Notes under the pieces: model-generated
Told to the model about the DNA's origin: nothing
Databases searched by the model: none
What the model saw: the letters and a program-made list of their open reading frames with translations, nothing else
NCBI GenBank assembly: GCA_016271365.2
Contig: CM057453.1
Location: 1,093,888,501-1,093,952,500 of the forward strand
Direction of reading: 5' to 3'
DNA: 64,000 nucleotides
Source: Neoceratodus forsteri
Lineage: Eukaryota > Chordata > Ceratodontiformes > Ceratodontidae
Translations under genes and position numbers: made by a program
In this document: positions 22,225 to 34,104 of the stretch, piece after piece
How positions within the stretch are numbered: position 1 is the stretch's first letter
Layout of the letters: each line of letters opens with the position of its first letter

Positions 22225-24458
22225 TTGTCGTCTCCTTCCCCACTGCGGCGAAAGTCAAAGTGCGCGTGTGGGAAGCAGATCCTGGCCAAGGATGGCCATG
22301 CGACCTGCCTCCTTTGCCTAGGCCCGGAACACCAGCCTGATGCCTGCATACATTGTCAAAATTTAGAACAGAAGACTCTCGCCAGGAGGGCCCACGCACT
22401 CAAGACCTTCCTGCTAGAAAAGAAGCTTGCAGCCATGCAGCGAGCATCAGGAGCCAGCTCATCCTCTCCTGCCAGGGATTCCCCACCCAAAGATAGGTCA
22501 TCTGGGAGGAAGCATCACCACAAGGATAAGGATCGGGCCAGGTCTAAATCCCACCCTATGTCGCCAGCCAAGCAGGCCTCGTCTTCCTCGTCCTCCAGCC
22601 AAATGTCCGGTTTGGTTCTGACCCAGCTGTCCGAACCTTCCTGCACGTTGAAGTCCGCTCCCACCTCCTCTCTGAGCAAATATCGGGAGTCTGCCTCGTT
22701 GGGACACCATCACCCTTCCCTGACTCACCGACCCCTGAAACCCTCAGGGTCGACTCAGGAAAGCCTGTCCAGGACTCAGGACAGGCCCAGTCCTTCTGAT
22801 AAACGCAAGTGCTCAGTAGAACCCTCAGGTAGGCAGGAGGCCCCTCTGGCTTGGACTCCTCCCCCTCCAGCTAAGGTGCGCCCTCCTCCGGACCAACGCA
22901 AGCCTAACTGGTCACCTACTCCCATTGACCCGCTCCCTGAGGCCTGATATGGGGCGGTTGCCAGATGACCAGCTGTCTACCCCTCCTCCGAGGGACCAGA
23001 CGCCTGACAAAGCCACACCGGACACCAGACCTATAGATGAAGATGCTGCCAGTCGTCGGCCGACGCCAGCCGAGCCAGACCCCGCAGCGCCCGCATCTAA
23101 AGACCCGGTGCTGGCCTCATGGTCGCTCCCGTAGAGCAGACATCGAGTCTGTTCACTACATGGTGGAATACAGTTAAAGGGGATCTTCTGTATAGACCCC
23201 CAGACACTATCCCTCTTCCGCCACCCATGGGTCCCCCGCCCACTCCAGGGCCTCAGTGGGGGGTGAGGGTGAGTACCCATGTTTGGACCCTAAGGGGAAG
23301 AGAAGGAAACAACTCTGATCTCCATCTCCTTCTTCCCCTCCTGTCACGCCCTCCTCGGATGAAGGCGACGTGGATTTGAGAGCCTTACTCAGATGGGGAA
23401 TTTTGTCCTCCCTCCCCGAGACCTAAAGATTCCCCGCAGTCCCCCCCCCCCCCCGACGACCCTCAGTTTTGGACATTATGCGGCACATCCAGGTCCGAGG
23501 TCCCATCTGCATGTTCTGGTGGTAGTTCAGGTGGATGTTAAAGATCCCATGGCAGTTCTCGAAAAGAGCAGGGGAATTTCCCTGGTGCCCTGACCAAATT
23601 TCCCCCCATTCACTAAAATACTACAAACAGCTTAATCTAGTTCAAGGTCAGTTGGCATTCATCTGTATCCCCCTCCCCCGGGTCGTGCCTGAAAATAGGC
23701 AGAATTTTTCTAGTGCACTTACCCGTTCAACAAAAATGTAAATAAATTAAAAATAAAATAGACAAGTGGGACACGGAGGATCTGAACCCAGAGCGCAAGC
23801 GCCTGGCCAAGTTTCTCTGAGAGAAGGAACCCAAACCTTTGGTGATTCCACCATTCGTGGAACCATTTCTGGACGTAACACGCCTCACCTGGCATATGCC
23901 GTCATCCATTTCGGCAGTCCCTAAGAAGGTGGACAGACTTTATAAGCCTCCAAAGTCAGAACCTTTTCTGGCCCAACAACCAAAGGCCAATTTGTTGGTC
24001 CTTACGGCTGCCTACGGCAGAGGGTCTCGGCCAAAACAAAACAAAAAATAGATGGTTGGGTCTGAAAAATCTTCTCCCCAGCCACTGGGGCCATCATGTC
24101 TTTGAACCTCATGCCCCACATGATTACCTACCAATAGTCGCTGTGGAAGAAGACAGTGGACCTCGTTGAAGCTATGCCAGACTCCGACTCGAAACAAGAA
24201 ATTCTAGCGTGTGCCCAGTCAGGTTTAGATGTAGACAAGCACTCCCTCAGGTGTTCTTACGATGCCATGGATATGGCCTCCAGAGCAGCCACCTCGGGGG
24301 TCTGTATGAGACTGCAGTTTCGGCTTAGGCTCACAGGCTTCCAGCTGGACCTACAAGAGTCCATTCTGGATTCCCCTTTTCAGGGTCCTGTTCTGTTCGG
24401 CCCGGAAGTTGAGCAAATGATTAAGCAACTTCAGGAGTCAGGAAAAGCGGTGGCCTGA
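22225..24458 (+). pseudogene. DIRS F gag-like protein, split by a V-SINE
   Basis: Best preserved gag N-terminus: 240 residues from an ATG at 22225 (MSSPSPLRRKSKCACGKQ). Cys motif CACGKQ, HATCLLCLGPEHQPDAC and CIHCQ (residues about 13-50), then a helical basic stretch ARRAHALKTFLLEKKLAAM and a Ser/Lys/Pro-rich low-complexity region typical of nucleocapsid-like ORF1. It stops at 22947; the continuation is in other frames. A V-SINE (23488-23760) splits the MRHIQ block near 23485. The C-terminal part includes AVPKKVDRLYKPPKSEPFL (23920) and CSYDAMDMASRAATSG to LQESGKAVA (24258-24458). Confidence 0.85.
23488..23760 (+). mobile_element. V-SINE, 5'-truncated, plus strand
   Basis: Matches the 3' two thirds of the V-SINE at 8355-8783 in the opposite orientation: GGTGGTAGTTCAGGTGGATG, AAGATCCCATGGCA, CAGTTGGCATTCATCTGTAT, GGGTCGTGCCTGAAAATAGG, ending in an A/T-rich AAATAAATTAAAAATAAAAT tail. 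The tRNA-like head and most of the core are missing. It interrupts gag of element F. Confidence 0.85.
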
Positions 24459-24689
24459 CGTGCACCACATGTATAAGTCCTAGCCTCAGGAACCCCGCGG
24501 CCCTTTTTCAGCTTGACGAGGGCAGGACGGGGAATCAACAGTCCACGGTGGAGGGTTCAAGAGGTGGGGTCACCCTGCCTCGAGGTTTGAAGGCCCCAAG
24601 CAGCCCAAGACTCCCAGGGCCCCCACCCCTCTGCCCCCCTTCTGGGACAGGCATAGCGGAAGGTAGGAGGGCAGTTTGCTTACGCACTC

Positions 24690-26470
24690 GAATGGTCCAG
24701 TATCACCGCGGACTGATGGGTACTGGATACCATTCAAAAGGAACACGATCGAAGTTCACATCTATCCTGCCGGACAACCCCCACCCCACCCCCTGGCCAA
24801 TTGTCCACTGGAACTCAGTAGTCTTCTAGTAGCGGAGATTCAACAGCTCCTATAAAAAAACAGCCATCCAAAAGGTTCCACAGGCCCAGAAGGGAAAGGG
24901 TTACTACTCCCGTTCCTTTCTGGTCCTGAAGGAAACGGGAGACCTTCGTCCAATTTTGGATCTGAGCCAGCTCAATCTCTCTGTAAAATACCAGAGGTTT
25001 TGGATGGTCACTCTGGCAGGTTTCTTCCACTTACTCCAGTCAGGGGGACTGGCTGTGCTCCCTAGATATGCAGGATGCCTACATGCATATCAAGGTCCTG
25101 AAGTCTCACAGAAAGTTTCTGTGCTTCAGCTTCCAGGACAAGCACTACCAATTCCGGGTACTTCCTTTCGGCCTTTCTTCCGCCCCCAGGGTTTTCACCA
25201 AGTGTCTAGCGGTGGTAGCGGCGGCCCTCTGCAGGAGAGGCCTCTTCGTCTACCTCTACCTTGATGACTGGCTCCTCTCCGCTTGGTCGGAGGAGGAGGA
25301 GCTTCTAATCGCCTTATGAGAGAGACGGACTCTATTTTCCTCCCTGGGGATCACAGTAAACTGGCCAAAATCACACACGTGGCCTACACAAAGGCTGCAG
25401 TTCACGGGCTATTCTGGACACCGGATAAGGAAGAGCCTTTCTTCCTCCAAACAGGGCAGACTGCCTTCGGGATTTGGCCAGCAGGCTAAAAGAAGGCCCC
25501 CTCTTCCCCTGCCTGGGCTGTTCTACAGCTTCTAGGCCATATGGTGGCTGCCATAGCCACAGTACCCTTAGCCAGACTACATATGAGGACCCTCCAATGG
25601 CATCTTGGGGTCCATGGGACCAATCTGTGGACGATCTGGATCTCCGAATCCAGATATCTCAGGGTGGTACAGCGTTCCCTCGTATGGTGGCTCCGTCACA
25701 ACAGTCTAGCGGGAGGAGTTCTATTCTGGAGACTCGCTCCTCTCCAGACTTTAACCAGAGATGCCTCTCTGTCCCGTTGGGGTGCTCATTTAGGGGATCA
25801 CAGGACCCGGGGGTCTTGGTCTGCCATAGAGCGCTCTCTACATATAAATGTTCTGGAAATGAGACGTGCTGAATGCACTTATCGCATTCAGAAACCAGCT
25901 CTCTTCGGGTCCTCTCATGGTGCAGACAGACAACACACCAGTGGTCTTCTACATCAGCAAACAAAGGGGGGGGGGACTCATTCGTACCCTTTTTGCAGGG
26001 AGGCCACGAAAGTGTGGGATTGGGCAGTACATCGGCTGGATCTCATCGCAGTTCATCTGCCTGGGGTTCAGAATGTTCTCACCGACAGTCTAACTGGGGC
26101 CGTCCAGAGTTGGACCTCTTTGTGTCCCTGTGCAACGCCAAACTGCAAAAGTTTTGCTCGCTCGTTCCAGGGCCTGGTGTTTTTTGGTGAGACGTATTGT
26201 CCCTCTCTTAGACAGGGAAGTTTCTGTAAGCCTTCCCTCCTTTTTCCCTCATTCAGAGAGTACTGCTCAAGTTGCAGTCAGAGGGAGCCAGAATGATTAT
26301 GGTGGCTCCTCTATGGCCCCATCAGATCTTGTATCCGTTGCTCCAGCAGCTGTCACTGGAGCCTCCAGTTCAGTTGCCACTCTCCACCCACTTGCTCCCA
26401 CAAGAGCAGGGGACACTCGTCCATCCTGGTCTTCAGTCTGTTCACCTGCACGTGTGGCTTCTGCAGTCTT
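24690..26470 (+). pseudogene. DIRS F reverse transcriptase / RNase H / methyltransferase-like
   Basis: RT: SFLVLKETGDLRPILDLSQL (24918-24975), then a frame change, then an 84-residue open frame at 25068-25319 with MQDAYMHIKVLKSHRKFLCF (motif A region), FRVLPFGLSSAPRVFTKCLA and an intact YLDDWLL box (YLDD 25257-25268). RNase H (25541-26100): RDASLSRWGAHLGDH, LHINVLEM, then QTDNTPVVFYISKQRGG in a second frame, HLPGVQNVLTDSL. The methyltransferase-like part is poor (ELDLFVSLCNAKLQKF at about 26108, SLASLFP fragments). Several frameshifts and stops. Confidence 0.85.
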
Positions 26471-26474
26471 AGCG

Positions 26475-27510
26475 GAAGAGAGACTAGGAGTTTCAAGCTG
26501 GGTGGCTGAGATCTTGGTTGCAGCGAGGAAGCCTTCCACCAGGGCCACCTACGCTCTGAAATGGAAACACTTCTGTCTGTGGGCTTCGGCCTGTGCCCTA
26601 AATTCCCCTGGGTTGCCCGGTTAGGCACATGCTAGAATATCTCTTGTCACCTTCTGGATTTAGGATTGAGCTATTCATCCATTAAGGTACATGTGTACGG
26701 TTTCCGCATATCATGATCCTATTGGAGATAAAACACTGGCACAGCTTAACGTCTGTAAGACATTTCTGGTGAGGGGTCTTACATATCCGACTTCCCAGGA
26801 GAGACATCGTTCTTCCTTGGGGCTTGTTTTTCGTCCTGGAGAAACTCACCCTTCCTTCCTTCCTTCGAACCAGCAGGCTCCTGCAAGCTGCACTTCCTCT
26901 CATGGAAGACCCTCTTTTTGGTAGCCATTAGCTCCACTCAAAGGGTGTCTGATCTCCAGACCCTGATGTGTAAAGAACCTTACATAGTTTTCCACAGGGA
27001 CAGGGTGACCCTGCGCACGAATCCTAAGTTCATGCCGAAGGTAGTGTCCATGCTGACTCTTAACCAGGACATCAGTCTTCCGGTTTATTATCCGGAATTT
27101 GATAACCAAGGTGAAGCACTGTTGCACACCTTGGATGTTCACAGAATTTTGAGGTATTACCTACACAGGACTCGCTCCTCCAGACAGTCTGACCAGTTGT
27201 TTGTCTCATTCGCCAAGCGAATGTTAGGGGCTCCTGTTTCCAAACGGTCGCTAGCCCGTTGACTGGTGCAGTGCATTACTTTTTGCTACCAGCATCATAA
27301 CAAACCACTTCTGGGAACAATCAGGGGCCACTCTACCAGAACAGTGGTCTCCTCCTTTGCAGCACTAAAGAATGTCTCCTCGGCAGATAATTGCACTGCA
27401 GCTACTTGGAATTCAGTCCACACTTTCATTAGACATTACAGCCTGGACACTGTGTCAAAAGGAGAGCAGGTTTTGGACTAGCAGTTCTGCAATGCCTACT
27501 CTCTTTGATG
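26475..27510 (+). pseudogene. DIRS F tyrosine recombinase, frameshifted
   Basis: N-terminus VAEILVAARKPSTRATYALK (about 26500); core region broken near 26620-26900. Then an open frame at 26918-27262: MVAISSTQRVSDLQTLMCK (the usual SARR is STQR), IVFHRDRVTLRTNPKFMPKV, MLTLNQDISLPVYYPEF, QLFVSFAKRMLGAPVSKRSL. The C-terminal frame at 27266-27481 has GTIRGHSTRTVVSSFAALKN (catalytic HSTR) and HTFIRHYSLDTVS (catalytic Tyr). A TGA replaces the Trp codon after SLAR. Two frame breaks and a changed first Arg motif. Confidence 0.85.
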
Positions 27511-28620
27511 CTTTTGTAACTCCCGGTTTAACAGACCAAGGTGGGGATCAGTTTAAGGATACTGATCTTGGTGAAGAACCAGAGAAGGATTATGGAGACT
27601 ATGAGTATGATGATGAGCCTATAGAGCCAGACAGCTCTCCTGATCCCCATAGGCCTGATTCCCCTAATAAGGGAAATGAAGTCTGTTCCTCATATTTTGC
27701 TTTTATGAAGCAAGTTGTCCAGTCTCTAGACCGCCCATCCCATGAGTCTGTGGAGGATGAGGAGAAAGAGGATTATCAAGAAATGATGAATGTCCCTCCA
27801 TCAAAGAGGTAGCTCCTCCCTTTACTCAAATCATTGAGGAAGCCGACCATGAAACTTTAACACTTCACTTCTGTTCCTCCAACTGATAAAGTGGATAAGT
27901 CTGGGGCCGAATTTTTGTTTGGTCACCCCAGTCATGAAGGTGTGATGCAGGCTGCGGCTTGTGACAAATCTGGCATCCCTCTGGCTTCTCACCCTCCTGA
28001 AAAAGATTCCAGGAGGATGGACTTAGTAACTAAAAAAGTTTATTTGGGATCCTCCCTAGCCATTAGGCAGGCATCCTATATGGCATAATTAGTCAGATAC
28101 CAAAAATCTGTGTGGTCCACTGTACTGGAGATTGCCAAGTCTGTTCCCCCCTCCAATGGCTGCTGACCTGGAGGAAGCAGTTAAGAGGGGCATTGAAACT
28201 CAGTTTAGATGGCAGTGGACACATGTGACACTGCATCCAGGCAGATGGCTTCAGCAGTGTCCCTGAGAAGATTTACATGGCTGAGAACCACTAATCTCTC
28301 ATAGAACACGCAAAAGAAGGCCTTCGAGTTTCCCTGTGTCTCTGTTTGGACAACAAACAGAGACATAGATGGAAAAAAAATGGATGAATATAAGCTGCTT
28401 ACAGAAGTGCAGCAGTAAAGGAGAGAACTGCCAACCATCAAAGACATCACTCTAGGGGTGGCAGGGGCAGGACTCCTTACAGGCCTTACTTTCAGCCCCA
28501 AGTGTTTCCCCTGTATCAGCCTAGGGGATACTTTAGGGGCAGGGGCAGAAGAAGCACTGGACGCACTAGTCCCACTGTCCAGCCATTAGCTCAGGCAAAG
28601 CAGACTCCCTGAGCAGAATG
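27511..28620 (+). pseudogene. DIRS G gag-like protein, 5'-truncated
   Basis: Acidic stretch GEEPEKDYGDYEYDDEPIEP and DRPSHESVEDEEKEDYQEMM (27560-27800). Then HPPEKDSRRMDLVTKKVYLG with SSLAIRQASYMA (27990-28088), the equivalent of the D/E block that ends DQFGKEV. Further on comes an RGRGRRSTGR patch at about 28540. Stops and frame changes throughout 28088-28600. Confidence 0.75.
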
Positions 28621-28892
28621 TCCTGGTCATCTCCCCACTACCAGTAGGGGGCAGACTGGCCCACTACTTCCAGGAATGGAAAAACATCACCACAGACAAG
28701 TGTGTTTTGGACATAGTGGGCCAGAGTTTAATCCAAAGCTTAAAAACCAAACCAAGGCTAAGATCAAGGGCCTTCAAGCCCTCTTCCCCATCAGAAACAA
28801 CCCTACTGGAAAAGGAAGTGTCATCCCTTCTGCTGCTTCAGGTGGTAGAACCAGTCCATGCCATTCAAAAAGGCAAAGGTCTGTACTCCAGA

Positions 28893-29384
28893 TGTGACAC
28901 TTGGACAGCTGGTTCTGATTAACCTATGCTTTTTGTAATATAAAAATATGTTATTGAATGTCTCTCATGAGAGATGCTGACAGTCTGTGGAATGACAACC
29001 CCCCCTCCCAGGTTTTAGCTAATAGGCGTTACCTGGAAGGCCAAGAGATAATTACAGGCTAGAAGAGGCTTAAAATTTAGGATCTCCTTTTTATGTGACT
29101 AATTGCAGTTTGCCAACTGCCAAGATAGATCAGAAACTTTTATAACGTTCAGAGGAAACACAGTAAAATTCACATGGTGATACAAAGCATGTTGCACCGC
29201 TGTGAGATCTGGCAGAGAGAAATCGGAGTGCTAACATTATGTTTTGATTGTATGGATGATTTTGTTTATTTTTAATATATGATGATGTGTATTTATTCTA
29301 TTTAGATGTTTTTAATTAGCATTGTGTATTGTGGCTTTTGATATGTAAAGCGCCTTGATATTTTGAAAGGCGCTTTGAAACTAG

Positions 29385-29452
<68 letters not shown>

Positions 29453-30308
29453 TTTTTTTTTTTTTTTATTATTATTAAAACAAGTCCTTTGATATCCTGG
29501 AAAGGGGAAGCTGATCATAAGATCAAAGAAAGTCATATGAGAAAATGAGCTGTGCTGAGATCACAGAATTTACCTTTGATAAGACATCCTGTTTTGCATA
29601 GATATATTTTTTTATACACTGACAGGGAGGAGCTAGGTGACCTCACTCAGAGGTTGGCAAAGCCAGTTTTTAAACAGTATTCTGTTTTCCATTTTGACAC
29701 AAATGTTTGGACTCTGAAAAAGAAACATCTGCAGCACTGTGAGATAATACCTTAGAAAAGACAATTCTAAGAGTACTGTGGTAGATTTTTTTCTGCACTT
29801 TTAAACCTGCTTTGTTTAAGTGATTTGTATGTTTTGTGATATATGGTTCTGTATTTACATTTTACATTTTTTTATCTATTTTGAAGTAAACCTCTACTTT
29901 AGAGACTACTTGGTGTACCTTTGAATTTCTTTTCCTGACAAGGGATGCATACATGGTTAAAGCTGACACTGCACAAAGCTTACTGGTTTTACCAAACTGG
30001 GAAAAGGTAGGAATTTATTCTGAGGTCTTTAATAGAGTTTTAAGGGTTCATTTTGTACACCTGGTTAGGTGCCCGTAGGCAAAAGAGATCTGCCCCCCAT
30101 GAAGAGCAGAATTATCTGAGCCTGTACATTGGGTCCGCTAACAAGAGGTTCACAGTTTGAATCCCTCCAAGACTTGAGACCAAAGGTTGATTCGAACCCA
30201 CAAAACAGACAGGAGGGTTAACCTGTTTCTGTTAGCTGTTCACAAGACTGCGCTCAGAGGTTGGCACTTTGGGAGTAGAGGGCTGACCTGCTGAGTGGGT
30301 TTATGACA
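28893..30308. mobile_element. Solo LTR (1416 bp) with 5-bp target duplication
   Basis: Starts TGTGACACTTGG and ends GGTTTATGACA, the canonical TGT...ACA ends of an LTR. It is flanked by the direct repeat CCAGA at 28888-28892 and 30309-30313. Removing it joins two halves of the RT of element G in frame (GKGLYSR before, YFLTLKKTGEW after). No internal coding region, so it is a solo LTR left by recombination of an LTR retrotransposon or endogenous retrovirus; which of the two cannot be decided. Orientation not determined. Confidence 0.8.
29230..29477 (+). repeat. LINE/SINE-type 3' tail with (GTT)n(ATT)n
   Basis: TGTAAAGCGCCTTGATATTT followed by TTGAAAGGCGCTTTGAAAC is a small stem-loop of the type that ends many L2-like LINEs and their SINEs in fishes. 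It is followed by a GTT run and an ATT run (29384-29477). It lies inside the solo LTR, so it is a later insertion or part of that LTR. Confidence 0.6.
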
Positions 30309-31879
30309 CCAGATACTTCCTGACATTAAAGAAAACCGGGGAGTGGCATCCCATTCTGGACCTCAGATACCTGAACAAGCACTTGGCAAAACCAAAATTC
30401 AGGATGGTCACTTTATTAACCATTATACCTACCCTAAGGCAGGGAGACTGGCTAGCATCCCTGGACCTAAAAGATGCTTACTTCCATTTTCCAGTTAGGT
30501 CTCACAGAAAGTACGTCAGATTCAGATTGCCATCAGGCCTTTATCAATTCAGAACAATGCCCTTCGGACTAACATCTGCTCCAAGGGTATTTACAAAATG
30601 CCTAGCTGTCGTGGTGGCACACTTAAGGCGGCTAGGGGTGTCAGTATTCCCCTATCTGGATGACTGGCTCGTTGTAGGCCAGTCACAGTAAGAAGTGAGA
30701 GAGACACTCTGTCACTCAAACCACCTTGTCATCCCGGGGGTTCCTGGTGAATCTAAAGAAGTCCGTCCTAGAACCGGTGCAGTTGCTACAGTTTATAGGA
30801 GCACAACTGGATACAAAAACGGGCATGGCCCATCTTCCTCAGGACAGGGTGGACAGCCTTATTCAAGTAGCCAGATCTTTCTCACTGCATGTTCCCAGAC
30901 CAGCAAGACATTTTCTGCAACTGTTAGGGCACATGGCAGCCTCCACTGTAACCGTCCCAGGAGCCAGGTTTCAGATGAGACATCCAGTTTCATCTCTGGG
31001 AGTACTGGTCCCAGAAGAAAGACTCTCTATCAAAGCTAGTCACAGCCACCCTTATTCATGCTCTGCAGTGGTGGCAGGTAAGGGAACACCTTAGACACGG
31101 GGTTCCTTTCCTACAGCAACCCCCTTATCTGATACTTACCACAGATGCTTCCCTTCTAAAGAGGGGAGCACATTTGGGGGATCACACTGCTCATGGTACA
31201 TGGAGAAAGCAGGAATCCATGCTGCACATCAATCTATTGGAACTCAGAGCAGTTCTTCTGGCCCTTCAGTCTTTTGCCACTCAGGTGGTAGGAAAGGTGG
31301 TGCAGGTCAGAACAGACAATACAACCACCATGTATTACATAAACAAGCAAGGGGGCACAAGGTCAACACCTCTTTGCACAGAGGCTATGAAAATGTGGGC
31401 ATTGGCATACACTCTAAAGGTGTCCCTGTCAGCTGTTCATCTCCCAGGCAAGGACAGTGTCCTGGCTGATGCCCTCAGCAGGATAAACCAGAATCATCAC
31501 GAATGGTCACTGAACAGATAGGTCTTGCAGACCATTTTCAGGAGGTGGGGCATCCCTGAAGTGGATCTGTTTGCAGCCCCAGACAATTACCAGCTCCCAG
31601 AGTATTGCTGCAGATCTCCCTGCAGAGGCACAATTCCTCTGGATGCACTCCTGTTGGATTGAACAGGGAAATTCCTGTATGCATTCCCTCTGCTGCTGAA
31701 AGTATTGAACAAGCTCAGGCTTCAACTAGCTTCATTGATTCTCATTGCCCTGGATTGGGCCAGGCAGCCCTGCTACTCCATACTGCTGTGTGTCAGTAGT
31801 CAACCCCATCAGTCTTCCCAGGAAGTACAACCTATTAACCTCCTCTCAGGGCAGGATCATGTACCCCAACCTGTTATCC

Positions 31880-32925
31880 CTTAGACTCAAGGCATGGCTC
31901 TTGAGGACCTAGTGTATGCAGATTCATACCTTTCAGAAGGGGTTATGGACTTACTAAGAGTTTTCAGAAAACCTTCCACTAAGAAAACATACACATGCCT
32001 CTAAATGGAAAAGATTTTCTTTTTGGTACCAGGGCAGAGGTGAGGTCTGGATCATTCTCAAGCTAACATTCCTGTTGTCTTGGACTATATGGGTCATTTG
32101 CACTCCACAGGGTTAACCATTTCCACTTTGAGGGTGCATTTAGCAGCTGTTTCTGCTCATTTGTCAGCAGGTAAAGCTTCTTCCTCCTTTCTGGAGTCAA
32201 AGCCAGTGTTTAAAAAGTTCTTTAAAATGCTGCTGCATTTACACCCACCACACTGGGAGCCTACTCCTGTGGGATCTGAATATTTGCATTGCTCAGCTCA
32301 TGCAACCTCCATTCGAACTCATTGCTTCAGCACCACCTGAAATATGTGACCTGGGAAACTGTATTTCTGGTTGCCATTACCTCTGCCAGGAGGATCCGTG
32401 AACTCCAGGCATTAACCACAGAGTTGGGGTACATTGCAGTTCATAGGGACAAGGTAGTCCTTAGAACAAAGTTTTTGCCTAAGGTGGTATCAGAGTTCCA
32501 CCTTAATCAGTCAGTTACCTTGCCAGTCTTCTTTACAGACCATTCCACTTCATGTGAACGTAGGCCACACAGCCTTGATGTAAAAGGGGCAGTCAACTAT
32601 TATCTTGACCACACAAAGGGTCACAGAACCAAACCCAGCTTTTCCTCATCTTTGGAGAAGTGGGGAAAGGAAAACATGCCACAAAACGATCCATTGCCAG
32701 ATGGATTGTAGCCTGTATCAAGTTCTGTTATGGCAAGGTAGGTAAGGAACCACCTATGGGCCTCAGAGCCCATTCAACTAGGGGTACTGCAGCTTCTCTA
32801 GCAGCTGCTAGGGTTATTCCCCCTGATGGATATCTGCAAAGCTGCAACTTGGAAGACAGTCCACACACTTACAAAGCATTATTGTTTGGACATCCAAGCC
32901 AGAGGTGATGCCAGGTTTAGTCAGC
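31880..32925 (+). pseudogene. DIRS G tyrosine recombinase, frameshifted
   Basis: N-terminal VFRKPSTKKTYTCL (31960) then a stop. YMGHLHSTGLTISTLRVHLA (32080-32160). Core frame 32289-32711: TVFLVAITSARRIRELQA (catalytic Arg), VHRDKVVLRTKFLPKVV, SEFHLNQSVTLPVFF. C-terminal frame 32660-32908: KRSIARWIVACIKFCYGK, GLRAHSTRGTAASLAAA (catalytic HSTR), and in the adjacent frame KHYCLDIQARGDA with the catalytic Tyr. About four frame changes. Confidence 0.85.
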
Positions 32926-33003
32926 AGTCCTGCAGAGCTTGTTTACTAAATAGGTTATTGGCCCACCTTCAAAGGCACTGCTTGGTAATCTGCATAAGTT
33001 AGA

Positions 33004-34104
33004 ATACAGTAAGATTTCCTGGGATTTTAAGAAAAAATTACTCACGTTAGTAATCTGGTTTCTTCTACGGGAATCTTACTGTATTCTAAGCTCCCTCACT
33101 TCCTCCCCTGCTGGATCCTATGGTCACTGCATTACAGCTGTGCTACAGTTGTTGCAAACCTGGGGAGTATATGCTGTTTTTTTTTTTTTTTTTACTCTAT
33201 TTTTGGCATCTGTGACTTGAGTCTTCAAGGATGCCTATGTTTTTTTGGAATATTTGAAAAGTGCAATTCCCAACTATTTCTCCTGCCATTTCTGGTTCAG
33301 GGAGGGTTCTATGATTGTTAGTATTATTATTATTGTAATAACTGGCACGTCTTTTTTTTCCCGTAGGAAAACTAACACATAATTCGCCATTATAACGGCG
33401 AGCAAGCGCCAGTTTCATTTCTCCCTACCTCGCGCTGCCACTGTTTGCACTACCGCACAGCACCACAACCCGTCTGACAGAAAATTTCACACACCTGACT
33501 CCTCTCAATAAAAGTAGCGTGACCGCATCTAATTTCAACACAGAAAACTTAAGTAAATCTTCTCTTCTCATGGACAAATATTTACTTAAAAAAAAAAAAA
33601 AAACACCAAAAATGGAATACCGCTTCCAAATGGAAAACCTTTGTTTCTCTCATTCTCTATCAAGCAACTAGCGTCAGAATAGCAGTTCACTCTGAAGCAA
33701 AAAAAAAAGACGTGCCAGCAATTACACGTAACAATGAATGAGGATATGTGAATAAATGAGAAATTATGTGCACCCGAGGTGTGGGATGCTACATAAACGC
33801 CGAGGGCGAACTTCCATTCATTATTGTATATGTTACTATGTTTATTATTTTTATTATTATTAGCCTTCCATTGATTGCCAACTGCTTAGTGCATGCTTTG
33901 TAAGAATCTAACGGTTAGAAAGTGTTTACTAGGGACAGTGGTTTGAAAACTGAGCTAGAACCTTGCATTCCATCATTTACATAGGTTCTATTAACTACTT
34001 CGGCCCCGGGGCAGTCCTATGGTGAGACCACACTGCCCAAGTCGGAATACAGTAAGATTCCCTTAAAAGAAACAATATTACTAAGGTAATTTTTTCTTCT
34101 GGTT
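33004..34104 (+). repeat. DIRS G terminal inverted repeat pair
   Basis: Left arm about 33004-33100 (GAAAAAATTACTCACGTTAG, then GGGAATCTTACTGTATTCT) and right arm about 34035-34104 (GGAATACAGTAAGATTCCC, then ATTACTAAGGTAATTTTTTC). They are imperfect reverse complements. The 930 bp between them holds A/T-rich runs and the TIR element at 33335-33727; nothing coding. Confidence 0.75.
33335..33727. mobile_element. Small non-autonomous TIR element (about 390 bp)
   Basis: CTGGCACGTCTTTTTTTT at 33342-33359 is repeated as the reverse complement ending at 33718, with flanking GTAAT also inverted. No coding region. Size and ends suggest a MITE; no clear target duplication was resolved, so the superfamily is not assigned. 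Confidence 0.6.

Larger units (their letters stand above)
21935..27510 (+). mobile_element. DIRS element F (5' repeat, gag, RT/RNH/MT, recombinase)
   Basis: Begins GATCTGTCTTCGAGGG inside the recombinase of E, with a repeat shared with J, L and M (GCTCTTGC-GCAGGTAATACC, ACCATTAGGACTGAAGCC). It carries all four gene regions, interrupted by a V-SINE. Its 3' inverted repeat is absent: the recombinase end (about 27510) abuts gag of element G. Confidence 0.9.
28635..31800 (+). pseudogene. DIRS G reverse transcriptase / RNase H / methyltransferase-like, split
   Basis: RT N-terminus TTDKCVLDIVGQ and LLLLQVVEPVHAIQKGKGLY (to 28892), resuming at 30309 with RYFLTLKKTGEWHPILDLRY. The 30383-30691 frame holds FRMVTLLTIIPTLRQGDW, LASLDLKDAYFHFPV (motif A Asp), FGLTSAPRVFTKCLAV and intact YLDDWLV (YLDD 30653-30664). 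RNase H: LTTDASLLKRGAHLG, then 31174-31521 with LHINLLELRAVLLAL, RTDNTTTMYYINKQGG and LADALSRINQN. A methyltransferase-like trace is EVDLFAAPDNYQ at about 31558. A stop after VGQSQ and two frameshifts separate the parts. Confidence 0.85.
27511..34104 (+). mobile_element. DIRS element G, distinct subfamily, with nested insertions
   Basis: Less GC-rich and divergent from A-F. Order: gag without its 5' end, RT (split by a solo LTR), RNH, MT-like, recombinase and a terminal inverted repeat (33004-33100 with 34035-34104). A small TIR element sits between the repeat arms. The 5' repeat is missing where it abuts F. Confidence 0.85.

Noticed and set aside
30120..30200. tRNA-like B-box strings (GTTTGAATCCCTCC, GGTTGATTCGAACCC)
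   Set aside because: No A box at proper distance and no cloverleaf; they lie within the solo LTR.
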